64,000 bases of DNA from DASSUW01 sp963830725 (GTDB taxonomy: Bacteria > Actinomycetota > Thermoleophilia > Solirubrobacterales > Solirubrobacteraceae): contig CAWHNO010000013.1 of the NCBI GenBank assembly GCA_963830725.1, positions 186,001 to 250,000 of the forward strand, written 5' to 3'. Made by a program: the position numbers and the translations under genes. Below the pieces are notes generated by a model. That model was not told where the DNA came from. It did no database searches and saw only the letters and a program-made list of their open reading frames with translations. Numbering within the stretch: position 1 is the first letter of the stretch; the number at the start of each line of letters is the position of its first letter. Below are positions 53,148 to 62,049 of this stretch, in pieces.

Positions 53148-54188
53148 GGGCGCTGGTCGTCGACGAGCCGAACGTCTTCTCGGTGCGCGAGGTGGAGCGG
53201 CCCGTGCCGGGCCCGCACGAAGTGCTGTGCCGGGTCCGGGCGATCGCGATCTGCGGCACCGACCCGCACATCATCCAGGGCCACTATCCGGGCTTCTGGC
53301 CGCAGGGCTGGCCGCTGATCCCCGGGCACGAATGGTGCGGCGACGTGGCGGAGCTCGGGCCCGGGGCGGCCGAGCTCGGCTGGGAGGTCGGCGTGCGCGT
53401 CGCCGGCACCTCGCACGGCGCGTGCGGGTTCTGCCGCAAGTGCGTGGAGGGCCGGTACAACATCTGCGAGCGGTTCGGCGACCTGCGCGTCCACAAGCAG
53501 TACGGGCACAACGTCGACGGCGCCTATGCCGAGTACGTGGTGCACTCGATCAAGAGCGTGTTCGCCGTGCCCGACGAGCTCTCCGACGAGGAGGCGGCGA
53601 TGCTCGACCCGGCGGCCATCGCGCTGCACACGGTCAAGCGCGGAGGCCACGCGCCGGGCGACACCGTGGTGGTGGTCGGGCCGGGCGTGATGGGCCTGCT
53701 GGTGGCCGAGTTCGCACGCGCGACGGGCGCGGGGCGCGTGATCGTGGTCGGCCGCGGCGCGCGGCTGGAGAAGGCCGCGTCGCTGGGCCACGAGACCGTC
53801 GACTTCACGGCCGGCGACCCGGTCGAGGCGGTGCGGGCGATGACCGGCGGGTACGGCGCCGAGGTGGCGCTCGAGTGCTCGGGCGACCCGGCGGCGCTCG
53901 GCCAGTGCTGCGAGCTGCTGCGCAAGGGCGGGCGCGTGGCGGTCATCGGCATCCCGATGGAGGGCGCGCGGATCCCGCTCCAGCGCGTCGTGCTGGACGA
54001 GATCGACGTCGTCGGCGTGCGGGCGGCGGCGGGGGAGATGCCGGAGGCGATCGCGCTCGTGGCCGCCGGCCGGATCCGCCTGCGCGAGCTGATCACGCAC
54101 CGTTTCGCGCTCGAGGACTTCCGCGAGGCCTACGAGACGTTCACCGAGCGCCGCGACGGCGGCGTTGAAGGTGATCGTGAAGCCATGA
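53144..54188 (+). CDS. Zinc-dependent alcohol dehydrogenase (frameshift at the last codons)
   Basis: Medium-chain dehydrogenase: catalytic zinc at Cys37 (AICGTD) and His62-Glu63 (PGHEW), structural zinc cysteines in CGFCRKCVEGRYNIC, nucleotide fold VVVVGPGVMGLLVAEFARATG. The frame as given runs on into the next gene without a stop. One base later (net +1 at about 54163) the reading becomes ALKVIVKP followed by TGA 54186-54188, the usual end of this family, overlapping the next ATG. So two separate proteins are intended, not a fusion. Confidence 0.92.
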
Positions 54189-55084
54189 AGGAGGTGGTCG
54201 TCTCCTGTGCGGTCACGGGCGGCATGAGCGTGCCGTCGCAGAGCCCGGCGATCCCGGTCACCCCGGAGGAGATCGCCGAGGCCGCGGTGGGCGCCCACGC
54301 GGCCGGCGCGGCGATCGTGCACATCCACGTCCGCGAGCCGTCGACAGGCAGGCCCAGCGCCGATCTCGGCCTCTTCCGCGAGGTGCTCGCCGCGATCGGC
54401 GAGCGCTGCGACGCGATCGTCCAGCCCACCACCGGCGGCGGCGTCGGCATGACGATCGATGAGCGCGCGCGCGTGGTCACCGAGTGCCGGCCGGAGATGG
54501 CGACGTTCAACTGCGGCTCGTTCAACTTCGGCATCTTCAAGGTCCGCCGGCGGCCGGAGATGGCGCCGTGGGAGGTCGAGTACCTGGAGGGCACGCGCGA
54601 GTACGTGTTCCGCAACACGTTCGCCGACATGGAGCGGCTGGCCGAGCTGTTCCGCGAGGCGGGCACGAAGCCCGAGTTCGAGTGCTACGACGTCGGGCAC
54701 CTCCACAACCTGCACCACCTGGCCGACGCCGGCCTGGTCGACTTCCCGCTGCACATCCAGTTCGTGCTCGGCGTGCTCGGCGCCAACGCCGCCACGCTCG
54801 AGCAGCTCGTCCACATGCACCGCACGGCGACCGGGCTGTTCGGCGACCGCTTCACCTGGTGCACGGCGGGCGTCGGCTATCCCGCCGAGTTCCACCTGGC
54901 CGCCGCGGCGCTCACGATGGGCGGCCACGTGCGGGTGGGGCTTGAGGACAACCTGCGCGTCTCGGGCGACCGCCGCGCGGAGTCGAACGCCGAGCTGGTG
55001 GAGAAGGCGCTGGCGCTCGCACGGCTCCTCGATCGCGAGCCCGCGACGGCCGCCGAGGCCCGTGAACTGCTCGGAATCCGTTGA
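54185..55084 (+). CDS. Beta-keto acid cleavage enzyme (BKACE, DUF849)
   Basis: A 299-residue TIM-barrel zinc enzyme. EVVVSCAVTGGMSVPSQSP and IVHIHVREPSTGRPSAD (zinc ligands His46 and His48) define the 3-keto-5-aminohexanoate cleavage family; ECYDVGHLHNLHHLADAG supplies substrate residues. BKACE enzymes condense a beta-keto acid with acetyl-CoA to give acetoacetate and a CoA ester. ATG 54185 overlaps the repaired stop of the dehydrogenase. The actual keto acid is unknown. Confidence 0.93.
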   Translation: MKEVVVSCAVTGGMSVPSQSPAIPVTPEEIAEAAVGAHAAGAAIVHIHVREPSTGRPSADLGLFREVLAAIGERCDAIVQPTTGGGVGMTIDERARVVTECRPEMATFNCGSFNFGIFKVRRRPEMAPWEVEYLEGTREYVFRNTFADMERLAELFREAGTKPEFECYDVGHLHNLHHLADAGLVDFPLHIQFVLGVLGANAATLEQLVHMHRTATGLFGDRFTWCTAGVGYPAEFHLAAAALTMGGHVRVGLEDNLRVSGDRRAESNAELVEKALALARLLDREPATAAEARELLGIR

Positions 55085-55096
55085 TACGATCGCGCC

Positions 55097-55339
55097 ATGC
55101 GGCGCTCCCGCATGCTGGCGACCCTGTCCGAGACGTTCTGGGTCCTCGTGCTGGCGATCATCGTGCTGTTCGCCTTCTTCGTGGCGCTGGGCGCCTTCCA
55201 GCCGGGCGAGGTGATCGTCCTCACGCTCGTGGTGCTCGTGCTGGCGCTGCTGTGGGTCGCGCACGCGGTCTGGGACTCGCGCCACCGCGACCCGCACGAT
55301 CCCGCCGTTGTCCGTGCGCGCGAGCGGCGGGGTTTCTGA
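55097..55339 (+). CDS. Small two-helix membrane protein
   Basis: An 80-residue protein with helices at about 12-33 (FWVLVLAIIVLFAFFVALGAF) and 38-58 (VIVLTLVVLVLALLWVAHAV) and a basic, aspartate-containing tail (DSRHRDPHDPAVVRARERRGF). Function unknown. It closes the gene run before repeat element C, whose left end begins at the base after the stop codon. Confidence 0.75.
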   Translation: MRRSRMLATLSETFWVLVLAIIVLFAFFVALGAFQPGEVIVLTLVVLVLALLWVAHAVWDSRHRDPHDPAVVRARERRGF

Positions 55340-55495
55340 GGGACGACGAACTTCGGCTGGGTAAGGGGGCGCCGAATCTGGCCGCCGCGAGGGCCCGTGG
55401 CGCTTTAACCGGCATATGTCCGGTAAAGGCGCCATGGACCACCGGCGCGGCCGGCTCCCCAGCCCCCTTACCCAGCCGGGGTTGACGTTCGTCCC
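55340..55495 (+). repeat. Dispersed inverted-repeat element, copy C
   Basis: A 156-bp element starting the base after a stop codon. Ends: GGGACGACGAACTTCGGCTG on the left and CAGCCGGGGTTGACGTTCGT on the right, with GGGTAAGGGGGC mirrored by GCCCCCTTACCC-type sequence. The central palindrome (55398-55434) has arms TGGCGCTTTAACCGGCAT and ATGTCCGGTAAAGGCGCCA around CATATG. The block GGACCACCGGCGCGGCCGGC after it matches copies A and D. Confidence 0.88.
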
Positions 55496-55496
55496 A

Positions 55497-55502
55497 TAGG
55501 CT
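55497..55502 (+). promoter_or_regulatory. Possible -10 box before the esterase gene
   Basis: TAGGCT ends 7 nt before GTG 55510 and directly abuts the right end of repeat element C. The end of the element contains TTGACG, but at only 9 bp spacing. Confidence 0.4.
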
Positions 55503-55509
55503 CCCGCCC

Positions 55510-56421
55510 GTGCTGAGACCCGAGATCCAGGCGCTCCTGGACGAGATGAACGCGGCGCCGGGACCGCCGCCGCACGAGGTCCCGGTCGCCGACGCGCGCG
55601 CCGCGCACAGCGACGAGGCCGCGCGGCTGTGCGGCGACGGCGAGCCGGTGGCCGAGGTGCGGGAGATGCGCGCCGGCGAGGTTCCCGTGCGGACCTACCG
55701 GCCGGAGGGCGACGGGCCGCTCCCGGTCGTCGCCTACCTGCACGGCGGCGGCTGGATGATGGGCACGCCCGACAGCTACGACTCGCTGCTACGCGCGCTG
55801 GCCAACGCGTCCGGCGCGATCGTCGCCGGCGTCGACTACCGGCTGGCGCCCGAGCACCGCTACCCGGCGGCGCTCGACGACGCGCTATCCACGATCCGGT
55901 GGATCGCGGATAACGCCGGCGAACTGGGCGGCGACGGGGAACGGCTGGCCGTCGCCGGCGACAGCGCGGGCGGCAACCTGGCCGCCGTGGCCGCGCGGCG
56001 CCTGCGCGGCGAGCTGGCCATCAAGGCCCAGATCCTCATCTACCCGGTGATCGATGCGGTCTTCGACACCCCGTCGTATCGCGAGTTCGACGAGGGGCAC
56101 GGCCTCAGCGGCGCCTCGATGCAGCGGTTCTGGCGGCTCTATCTCGACGGCGCCGACCCCGCCGAGCCGGACGCGTCGCCGCTGCGGGCGCGCGACCTGG
56201 CGGGCGTCGCGCCCGCGTACGTGCTCACCGCCGAGGAGGACGTCCTGCGCGACGAGGGGGAGGCATACGCGGCCGCGCTGCGCGATGCCGGCGTGCCGAC
56301 CGAGCTGGTCCGCTGGCCCGGCACCATCCACGGCTTCTTCCGCTGGCTGGCGGTGACGCCGGCCGCCCGCGAGGCGGTCGAGGCCGTCGGCGCCAGGCTG
56401 CGGAGCGCGCTCGCCGCCTGA
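55510..56421 (+). CDS. HSL-family alpha/beta hydrolase (esterase)
   Basis: A 303-residue carboxylesterase of the hormone-sensitive-lipase group. HGGGW oxyanion motif at 78-82, nucleophile Ser152 in GDSAGG, Asp244 (AEEDVLRDEG) and His274 (GTIHGFF). Soluble; no signal peptide. It probably hydrolyses a small acyl ester. GTG 55510 with a close TAGGCT box suggests leaderless transcription. Confidence 0.94.
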   Translation: MLRPEIQALLDEMNAAPGPPPHEVPVADARAAHSDEAARLCGDGEPVAEVREMRAGEVPVRTYRPEGDGPLPVVAYLHGGGWMMGTPDSYDSLLRALANASGAIVAGVDYRLAPEHRYPAALDDALSTIRWIADNAGELGGDGERLAVAGDSAGGNLAAVAARRLRGELAIKAQILIYPVIDAVFDTPSYREFDEGHGLSGASMQRFWRLYLDGADPAEPDASPLRARDLAGVAPAYVLTAEEDVLRDEGEAYAAALRDAGVPTELVRWPGTIHGFFRWLAVTPAAREAVEAVGARLRSALAA

Positions 56422-56477
56422 CGCCGCGGAGTGTCGGCGGCCGACAGGTTGGACGCCCGCGACACGGCCGCGGGCGC

Positions 56478-56483
56478 TACCGT
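56478..56483 (+). promoter_or_regulatory. Possible -10 box before the aminotransferase gene
   Basis: TACCGT ends 6 nt before ATG 56490, in the TANNNT series. Confidence 0.35.
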
Positions 56484-56489
56484 GCTGCA

Positions 56490-57767
56490 ATGGTCCCCGC
56501 CACAGCCACGACCCGGTTCTGGCACCCCTTCGCCGACATGGGCTCGGTGAGCCGCAGCGAGCTGGTGATCGAGCGCGGCGAGGGCGTGCACGTCTTCGAC
56601 TCCGAGGGCAACCGCTACCTCGACGCCACCGCGAGCCTCTGGTACGCCAACCTCGGCCACGGCCGGACCGAGATCGCCGACGCCGTGGCGGCGCAGATGC
56701 GCACGCTCGAGGCCTACTCGACGTTCGGCGACTTCGGCAACAAGCCCGCCAACGAGCTGTGCGACCGGCTCGCCAGGCTCGCGCCGATGGACGACGCGCG
56801 CGTGTTCCTGGCCTCCGGCGGCGGCGACGCGATCGACACGGCGGCCAAGATCGCCCGCCGCCACTGGATCCTGCGCGGCCACCCCGAGCGCGTCCATCTG
56901 ATCTCGCGCACGCATGGCTACCACGGCACGCACGGGTTCGGCACGAGCATCGGCGGCATCGAGGCGAACGTCACGAACTGGGGGCCGCTGGTCCCGGCCG
57001 CGTCGGCCGTCCAGTACGACTCGCTGGAGGCGCTGGAGGCCGAGATCATGCGCGTGGGACCGGACCGCGTGGCCGCGTTCTTCTGCGAGCCGGTGCTCGG
57101 TGCCGGCGGGGTGCGCCTCCCGCCCGACGGCTACATCGAGGGCGTCGCCGACCTGTGCGCCGAGCACGGCGTGCTGCTGGTGATCGACGCGGTGATCTGC
57201 GGCTTCGGTCGGCTCGGCACGTGGTTCGGCATCGAGCGCTGGGAGGAGGTGCGGCCGGACCTCATCACCTTCGCCAAGGGCGTCACCTCCGGGTATCTGC
57301 CGCTGGGCGGCGTGGTGGTGAGCGGCGAGGTCGCGGGGCCGTTCTTCGACGAGCCGGGCGGGCCGATGCTGCGTCACGGCGCCACGTACGCCGGCCACGC
57401 GACGTGCTGCGCCGCCGCCCTGACCGTGCTCGACATCTACGAGCGCGAGGGCACCATCGCGCGCGGGCGCGAGCTCGAGCGGCCACTGGCCGACGCCCTG
57501 GAGCCGCTCGCCTCGCACCCCGCGGTCGACTCGGTGCGCGCCGGACTCGGGTTGCTGGGCGCCGTCCAGCTCGCGCCGGAGGTGCTCGAACGCGACCCCG
57601 CCGCCGTGGCCAAGGTCGCGCAGGGCGCGCGCGAGGCCGGCGTGCTGCTGCGGCCGCTGCTCGGCGCGCTCGCGGTGTCGCCGCCGCTCGTGGTCGAGCC
57701 CGAGCACCTCGAGCAGATCGCCGACGGGTTCAGCGCCGGCCTCGACAGGCTGGTCTCGGGTGGCTAG
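56490..57767 (+). CDS. Class-III PLP aminotransferase
   Basis: A 425-residue omega-aminotransferase. RFWHPFADMG at the N-terminus and YLDATASLWYANLGHG are like beta-alanine/taurine:pyruvate or adenosylmethionine-type enzymes; SGGGDAIDTAAKIAR binds phosphate; PLP lysine is Lys263 (TFAKGVTSGYLPLG) and the pyridine aspartate is Asp233 in a DAVICGFGR variant of DEVITGFGR. It would transaminate an amine to an aldehyde or keto acid. Overlaps the SIS gene by 8 nt. Confidence 0.94.
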   Translation: MVPATATTRFWHPFADMGSVSRSELVIERGEGVHVFDSEGNRYLDATASLWYANLGHGRTEIADAVAAQMRTLEAYSTFGDFGNKPANELCDRLARLAPMDDARVFLASGGGDAIDTAAKIARRHWILRGHPERVHLISRTHGYHGTHGFGTSIGGIEANVTNWGPLVPAASAVQYDSLEALEAEIMRVGPDRVAAFFCEPVLGAGGVRLPPDGYIEGVADLCAEHGVLLVIDAVICGFGRLGTWFGIERWEEVRPDLITFAKGVTSGYLPLGGVVVSGEVAGPFFDEPGGPMLRHGATYAGHATCCAAALTVLDIYEREGTIARGRELERPLADALEPLASHPAVDSVRAGLGLLGAVQLAPEVLERDPAAVAKVAQGAREAGVLLRPLLGALAVSPPLVVEPEHLEQIADGFSAGLDRLVSGG

Positions 57768-58836
57768 TCCCGCCTGGCACACGGACGAGTACCCCGAGCT
57801 GCGACCGGGGCCGCCGTGGGTCACCGAGGAGATGGTCGCCGCCCAGCCGGAGCTGGCGCGCTCGATGCTGGAGTCGCCGCCCGACGGGGTGGCGGAGCTG
57901 GCCGCCACGATCCGCTCGGCGGTGGCCGCCGGCGAGCCGGTCTCGGTGATCGGCTGTGGGACGTCCGAGCACGGCGCGATGGCGATCGCGGCACTCGTCG
58001 ACGAGGCGGTCGGCGGCGCGGCGTGGCCGGCGGCGGTCGCCGCGCGGCAGTCGCTCGACGCGGCCGAGCGCCCGCAGGGCGGCGGCGTGTGCCTCGGCGT
58101 GTCGCACGACGGCGGCACGCGGGCGACGACTCTGGCGCTGGAGGCGGCCGCGACCGCCGGGGCCGTGACCGCGCTGGTGACGAACCGGCCCGGCGGCTCC
58201 GCTTCCGGTCCCGCGCGGCACATCCTCGTCACGCCGAAGCACGACGACTCGTGGTGCCACACCGTGGCCTACACGTCCTCGATCCTCGTCGGAGCCGCGC
58301 TGGCGCGCGAGCTCGGCGTGGACGGGATCGACGCCGCCGGCGCGGAGGCGCTGCTGAGCACGGCGCTCGAGCGCCCGCCCGCGGCTGCGGCGCTCACCGG
58401 CGCCGAGCGCGTGCTGTGCGTGGGCGCCGGGCTCGACCTGATCACGGCGCGCGAGCTCGCGCTCAAGCTCGCCGAGGGCGCGCGCGTGCCGAGCGCGGCG
58501 CTGCACCTGGAGTCGCTGCTCCACGGCCATCTCGCCGGCGAGGACGCACGCACCGCGCTCGTGCTGGTCGAGAGCGACCCGGCGATGGATCGGGTCGATC
58601 GCCGCGCCGCCCTGGCGGCGGCCGCGGTGGGGGCGATCGGCATGCCCGTGCTCACGCTGCTCCCGCCCGAGGGCGTCCCCGGCTCCGCTGCCCGCCTGCT
58701 GACCGGCGCCGCAGAGCTGCACCGCCTGACGCTGGCGCTCGCAGCGCACCGCGGCGTCAACCCGGACCTGATCCGGCGCGAGGAGGAGCCGTACCGGCGC
58801 GCCGGCGAGCTAGGCGACGGCGCGGGCGACTGGTAG
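57760..58836 (+). CDS. SIS-domain sugar isomerase-like protein
   Basis: A 358-residue protein with two SIS domains: SVIGCGTSEHGAMAIAAL near residue 65 and RVLCVGAGLDLITARELALKLAEGARVPSAALHLESLLHGHL near 220, the latter close to the GlmS isomerase domain. SxS-type phosphosugar loops are partly replaced (VSHDGGT). It may be an aminosugar phosphate deaminase/isomerase or a regulator. Its final 27 bp overlap the convergent flavoprotein gene. Confidence 0.88.
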   Translation: MASPAWHTDEYPELRPGPPWVTEEMVAAQPELARSMLESPPDGVAELAATIRSAVAAGEPVSVIGCGTSEHGAMAIAALVDEAVGGAAWPAAVAARQSLDAAERPQGGGVCLGVSHDGGTRATTLALEAAATAGAVTALVTNRPGGSASGPARHILVTPKHDDSWCHTVAYTSSILVGAALARELGVDGIDAAGAEALLSTALERPPAAAALTGAERVLCVGAGLDLITARELALKLAEGARVPSAALHLESLLHGHLAGEDARTALVLVESDPAMDRVDRRAALAAAAVGAIGMPVLTLLPPEGVPGSAARLLTGAAELHRLTLALAAHRGVNPDLIRREEEPYRRAGELGDGAGDW

Positions 58837-59955
58837 CGCCCGCGCCCGGGGCGGCGCCGGCAGCGCCGCCGTCGGCGGCGCGATGTCGAGGTAGTGCCGG
58901 AACGTCCAGCGCGAGACGGCGCGGCGCCCGAACAGCCGCACGAGCGCGTTCATCGGCGCCCCGTGCAGGCGCCGCACGGACTGCTGTGCGGCGTACATGC
59001 ACTCGAACGGCAGGCGGTGCGAGGCCGAGAAGTCGTGGTAGCGGCGCAGGGCGGCGGCGAGGTCCTGGCGGCCGTCGAGCACCGCGCGCAGCTCGCGACC
59101 GCAGGCCACGCCGAAGTAGAGCGCGGTGCGGATGCCCTCGGCGGTGAGAGGGAGGCAGTGGCCGGCCGAGTCGCCGACGAAGAACACGCCGTCCTCGGTG
59201 GCGGCCCGCAGCCGGTGCGGAATCCAGTTGCCCTGGAAGCGCACGGCGTCCGCCGACACATCGGACGCGAGTGTCAGCGTCGGGTCCTTGACGTGCAGGC
59301 GCGGGTCGAACGAGCCGACGCCGATCCGCAGCTCGTCGCGGGCCGGGAACGACCAGCCGTAGCCGGGGGAGATGTAGCGCCGGTCGAGCCAGAGCTCGAG
59401 GTCGTCGCCGCTGCCGTGGGGATGGACCTCGAGCCCGCGCGAGAGCGCCGCGTCGGGCGGCTGCACGTTGTCGCCGGAGCCGAGCACCCGCCGCCAGCCG
59501 AGCGCATCGACGATCACGCGCGCGCGCACGTCGCCGCGGTCGGTGTGGACCACGTTGCCGGTGCGGCCGTCCACCTTGGCGGTCTCGAAACGAGCATCTC
59601 CGCTCTGGTCCCACAGCAGGGTGCACAGCGTGCGGTAGTCGAAGGTCGAGAACGTCCACGGCAAGGGCCAGCGGGCCGTCGCTCGAGGGGTGTGGACGAG
59701 CAGCGAGCCGAAGGTCTGGCGGATCGAGTCATCAAGACCCATATTCCGCAACCACTCAGTGGGGGCAGCGCACGCGGAGGTCTGTCGCTCGCCGATCTCG
59801 TAGCGATCGAGGACCAGGACCCTCGCGTCGCGCGCGCGTAACTCACGCGCGACCGCCAGGCCGGCGAACGAGGCGCCGCAGATCAGGACGTCGACGGCGG
59901 CGTCCGAGGCGAAGCGTGTGCGCTCGGCGCCGCGCTTGGTTGCGCGGACGGGCAT
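58810..59955 (-). CDS. Geranylgeranyl-reductase-like flavoprotein
   Basis: A 381-residue FAD oxidoreductase. N-terminal Rossmann motif is DVLICGASFAGLAVARELRARD (GxSxAG, a variant of GxGxxG), the substrate-face motif ISPGYGWSFPARDELRIGVG is the P-x-Y-x-W-x-F-P signature of the geranylgeranyl reductase family, and VFFVGDSAGHCLPLTAEGI binds the ribityl chain. These enzymes saturate prenyl chains of lipids or quinones. Divergent from rpsA. Confidence 0.92.
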   Translation of the reverse strand: MPVRATKRGAERTRFASDAAVDVLICGASFAGLAVARELRARDARVLVLDRYEIGERQTSACAAPTEWLRNMGLDDSIRQTFGSLLVHTPRATARWPLPWTFSTFDYRTLCTLLWDQSGDARFETAKVDGRTGNVVHTDRGDVRARVIVDALGWRRVLGSGDNVQPPDAALSRGLEVHPHGSGDDLELWLDRRYISPGYGWSFPARDELRIGVGSFDPRLHVKDPTLTLASDVSADAVRFQGNWIPHRLRAATEDGVFFVGDSAGHCLPLTAEGIRTALYFGVACGRELRAVLDGRQDLAAALRRYHDFSASHRLPFECMYAAQQSVRRLHGAPMNALVRLFGRRAVSRWTFRHYLDIAPPTAALPAPPRARALPVARAVA

Positions 59956-59968
59956 AGGTGAGGGTCGC

Positions 59969-59974
59969 TACAGT
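59969..59974 (+). promoter_or_regulatory. Possible -10 box of rpsA
   Basis: TACAGT ends 12 nt before ATG 59987, in the 31-bp divergent gap. With ATG 59987 as the start, the leader would be only a few bases. Confidence 0.4.
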
Positions 59975-59986
59975 ATCTGGCCGCTA

Positions 59987-61459
59987 ATGGAAGCCACGAT
60001 GACCCCTCCCACCGACACCGAAACCGACGCCAAAGTCGTCGAGGGCAGCGACGGGATGCTGCTCGAGATCGACGGGCAGATCGTCCCGAACTACGACGCC
60101 ACGATCGTCCCCTTCGAGGAGGGCGACGTCGTCACCGGCAGGGTGGTGCGGATCGACAAGGACGAGGTCCTCGTCGACATCGGTTACAAGAGCGAAGGCG
60201 TCATCCCCTCCGGCGAGCTGTCGATCCGCAAGTCGGTCGACACGTCGGAGGAGGTCGAGCTCGGCGAGGAGGTCGACGCGCTGGTCCTCACCAAGGAGGA
60301 CCAGGACGGCCGGCTGATCCTGTCCAAGAAGCGCGCCCGCTTCGAGCGCGCATGGCGCCGCATCGAGGCCGCCGCCGAGTCCGGCGAGCCGGTCATCGGC
60401 GCCGTGATCGAGGTCGTCAAGGGCGGCCTGATCATCGACCTCGGGGTGCGTGGCTTCCTGCCCGCTTCGCTCGTCGACATCCGGCGCGTGCCGAACCTCG
60501 ACGAGTACCTGGGCCAGAACATCCAGTGCAAGGTGATCGAGCTCAACCGCTCGCGCAACAACGTCGTGCTCTCGCGCCGCGCTGTGCTGGAGGAGGAGCG
60601 CAAGGAGCAGCGCCAGGCGATCCTGGAGCGCCTCCAGCCGGGCCTGATCATCGAGGGCCAGATCTCCAACATCGTCGACTTCGGCGCCTTCGTCGATCTC
60701 GACGGCATCGACGGCCTGATCCACATCTCCGAGCTCTCGTGGTCGCACGTCAACCACCCGAGCGAGATCCTCAACATCGGCGACACCGTGCAGGTCAAGG
60801 TGCTCGACATCGATCGCGACCGCCAGCGCATCTCCCTGGGCCTCAAGCAGACCCAGGAGGACCCGTGGCAGCGCGTGGTCGACACCTACAACGTCGGCGA
60901 CGAGCTCGAGGGCACGGTCACCAAGGTCGTGGCGTTCGGCGCGTTCGTGGAGATCCTGGAGGGCGTCGAGGGCCTGGTGCACATCTCCGAGCTCGCCCAG
61001 CAGCACGTCGAGAACCCGCGCGAGATCGTCCAGCCGGGCGACGAGGTGAAGGTCAAGATCCTCGAGATCGACTCCGAGCGCCGCCGCCTGTCGCTGTCGA
61101 TCAAGCGCGTCGAGGGCCAGGTGCTCCCGCGCCGCCCGATCGCCGACGCCGGCGACCTCGAGAACGTGCCCGAGCTGGGCCTGTCCGAGGATGTCTTCGC
61201 GGCGCAGGGCGAGGTCGCGGACGAGGAGGCCCCGGAGGCCGAGGTCGCGGAGGACGCGCCGGAGGCCGAGGTCGCGGAGGACGCGCCGGAGGCCGAGGTC
61301 GCCGAGGAGCCGGAGGCCGAGGTCGCCGAGGAGGCCCCGGAGGCCGAAGTCGAGGCGCCCGCGGCGGAGCCGGAGGCCGAGGCGCCCGCCGAGCCGGAGG
61401 CCGAGGCCCAGCCGGAGCCCGAGGCCGAGCCCGCGCCCGAGGACCCCGAGCAGAGCTGA
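59987..61459 (+). CDS. rpsA: 30S ribosomal protein S1
   Basis: A 490-residue protein with four S1 domains at about 40-110, 127-195, 212-282 and 299-369; the third and fourth have the canonical VDFGAFVDLDGIDGLIHISELSW and VAFGAFVEILEGVEGLVHISELA. Four domains is normal in actinobacteria. The C-terminal tail (about 405-490) is an acidic Ala/Glu/Pro repeat, APEAEVAED three times. It binds mRNA on the 30S subunit. ATG 59987 is taken; ATG 59999 is possible. Overlaps coaE. Confidence 0.97.
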   Translation: MEATMTPPTDTETDAKVVEGSDGMLLEIDGQIVPNYDATIVPFEEGDVVTGRVVRIDKDEVLVDIGYKSEGVIPSGELSIRKSVDTSEEVELGEEVDALVLTKEDQDGRLILSKKRARFERAWRRIEAAAESGEPVIGAVIEVVKGGLIIDLGVRGFLPASLVDIRRVPNLDEYLGQNIQCKVIELNRSRNNVVLSRRAVLEEERKEQRQAILERLQPGLIIEGQISNIVDFGAFVDLDGIDGLIHISELSWSHVNHPSEILNIGDTVQVKVLDIDRDRQRISLGLKQTQEDPWQRVVDTYNVGDELEGTVTKVVAFGAFVEILEGVEGLVHISELAQQHVENPREIVQPGDEVKVKILEIDSERRRLSLSIKRVEGQVLPRRPIADAGDLENVPELGLSEDVFAAQGEVADEEAPEAEVAEDAPEAEVAEDAPEAEVAEEPEAEVAEEAPEAEVEAPAAEPEAEAPAEPEAEAQPEPEAEPAPEDPEQS

Positions 61460-62049
61460 GCGCGCCGCCGTTCGTCGGTCTCACCGGCGGCATCGGCGCC
61501 GGTAAGTCGGAGGCCCTGGCGGCGCTCGAGCGCCTGGGCGCAGCTACGCTGTCCGCCGACGCCGTCGTGCACGAGCTGTACCGCAACCCCGAGATCCACG
61601 CGGCCGTCGTCCAACGCTGGGGCGAGGAGGTCGCCCCCGGCGGTGTCGTCGACCGCCGCGCCGTCGCCCGGCGCGCCTTCGCCGACGACGACCAGCGCGC
61701 CTGGCTCGAGCGCCTGCTGTGGCCCAAGGTGGGCGAGCGGATCGCCGAGTGGCGGGCCGTGTTGTCCACGCGCGAGCCGCCGCCGACCGTCCTGGTCGTC
61801 GAGGTGCCGCTGCTGTTCGAGTCGGGCGGCGAGTCGGCCTACGACGCCACGATCGCCGTGGTCGCCGACGACGCCGTGCGGGCCGAGCGCGCCGCCGCCC
61901 GCGGCCACCACGCGGTCGACGAGCGGACCGCCCGCCAGCTCACGCAGAAGGAAAAGGCGCAACGAGCGACGTACGTTGTGCACAACTCCGGTTCGCTGGA
62001 AGAGTTGGAGCAGGAGCTGTCCTCTGTCCTTGCGAAGTTGACATCGTGA
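61456..62049 (+). CDS. coaE: Dephospho-CoA kinase (CTG start likely)
   Basis: A 197-residue kinase for the last step of CoA synthesis. The P-loop GGIGAGKS is at 11-18, followed by DAVVHELY and the lid region; VEVPLLFESG is a family motif. No ATG, GTG or TTG is available between the rpsA stop and the P-loop in this frame. CTG 61456, overlapping the rpsA TGA as CTGA, gives the normal N-terminus (SAPPFVGLTGGIG), so a CTG start coupled to rpsA is proposed. Otherwise intact. Confidence 0.93.
   Translation: MSAPPFVGLTGGIGAGKSEALAALERLGAATLSADAVVHELYRNPEIHAAVVQRWGEEVAPGGVVDRRAVARRAFADDDQRAWLERLLWPKVGERIAEWRAVLSTREPPPTVLVVEVPLLFESGGESAYDATIAVVADDAVRAERAAARGHHAVDERTARQLTQKEKAQRATYVVHNSGSLEELEQELSSVLAKLTS

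Noticed and set aside
53144..55084. A genuine alcohol dehydrogenase-BKACE fusion protein
   Set aside because: The normal dehydrogenase C-terminus and stop appear with a single-base shift, and the BKACE has its own ATG at that overlap.
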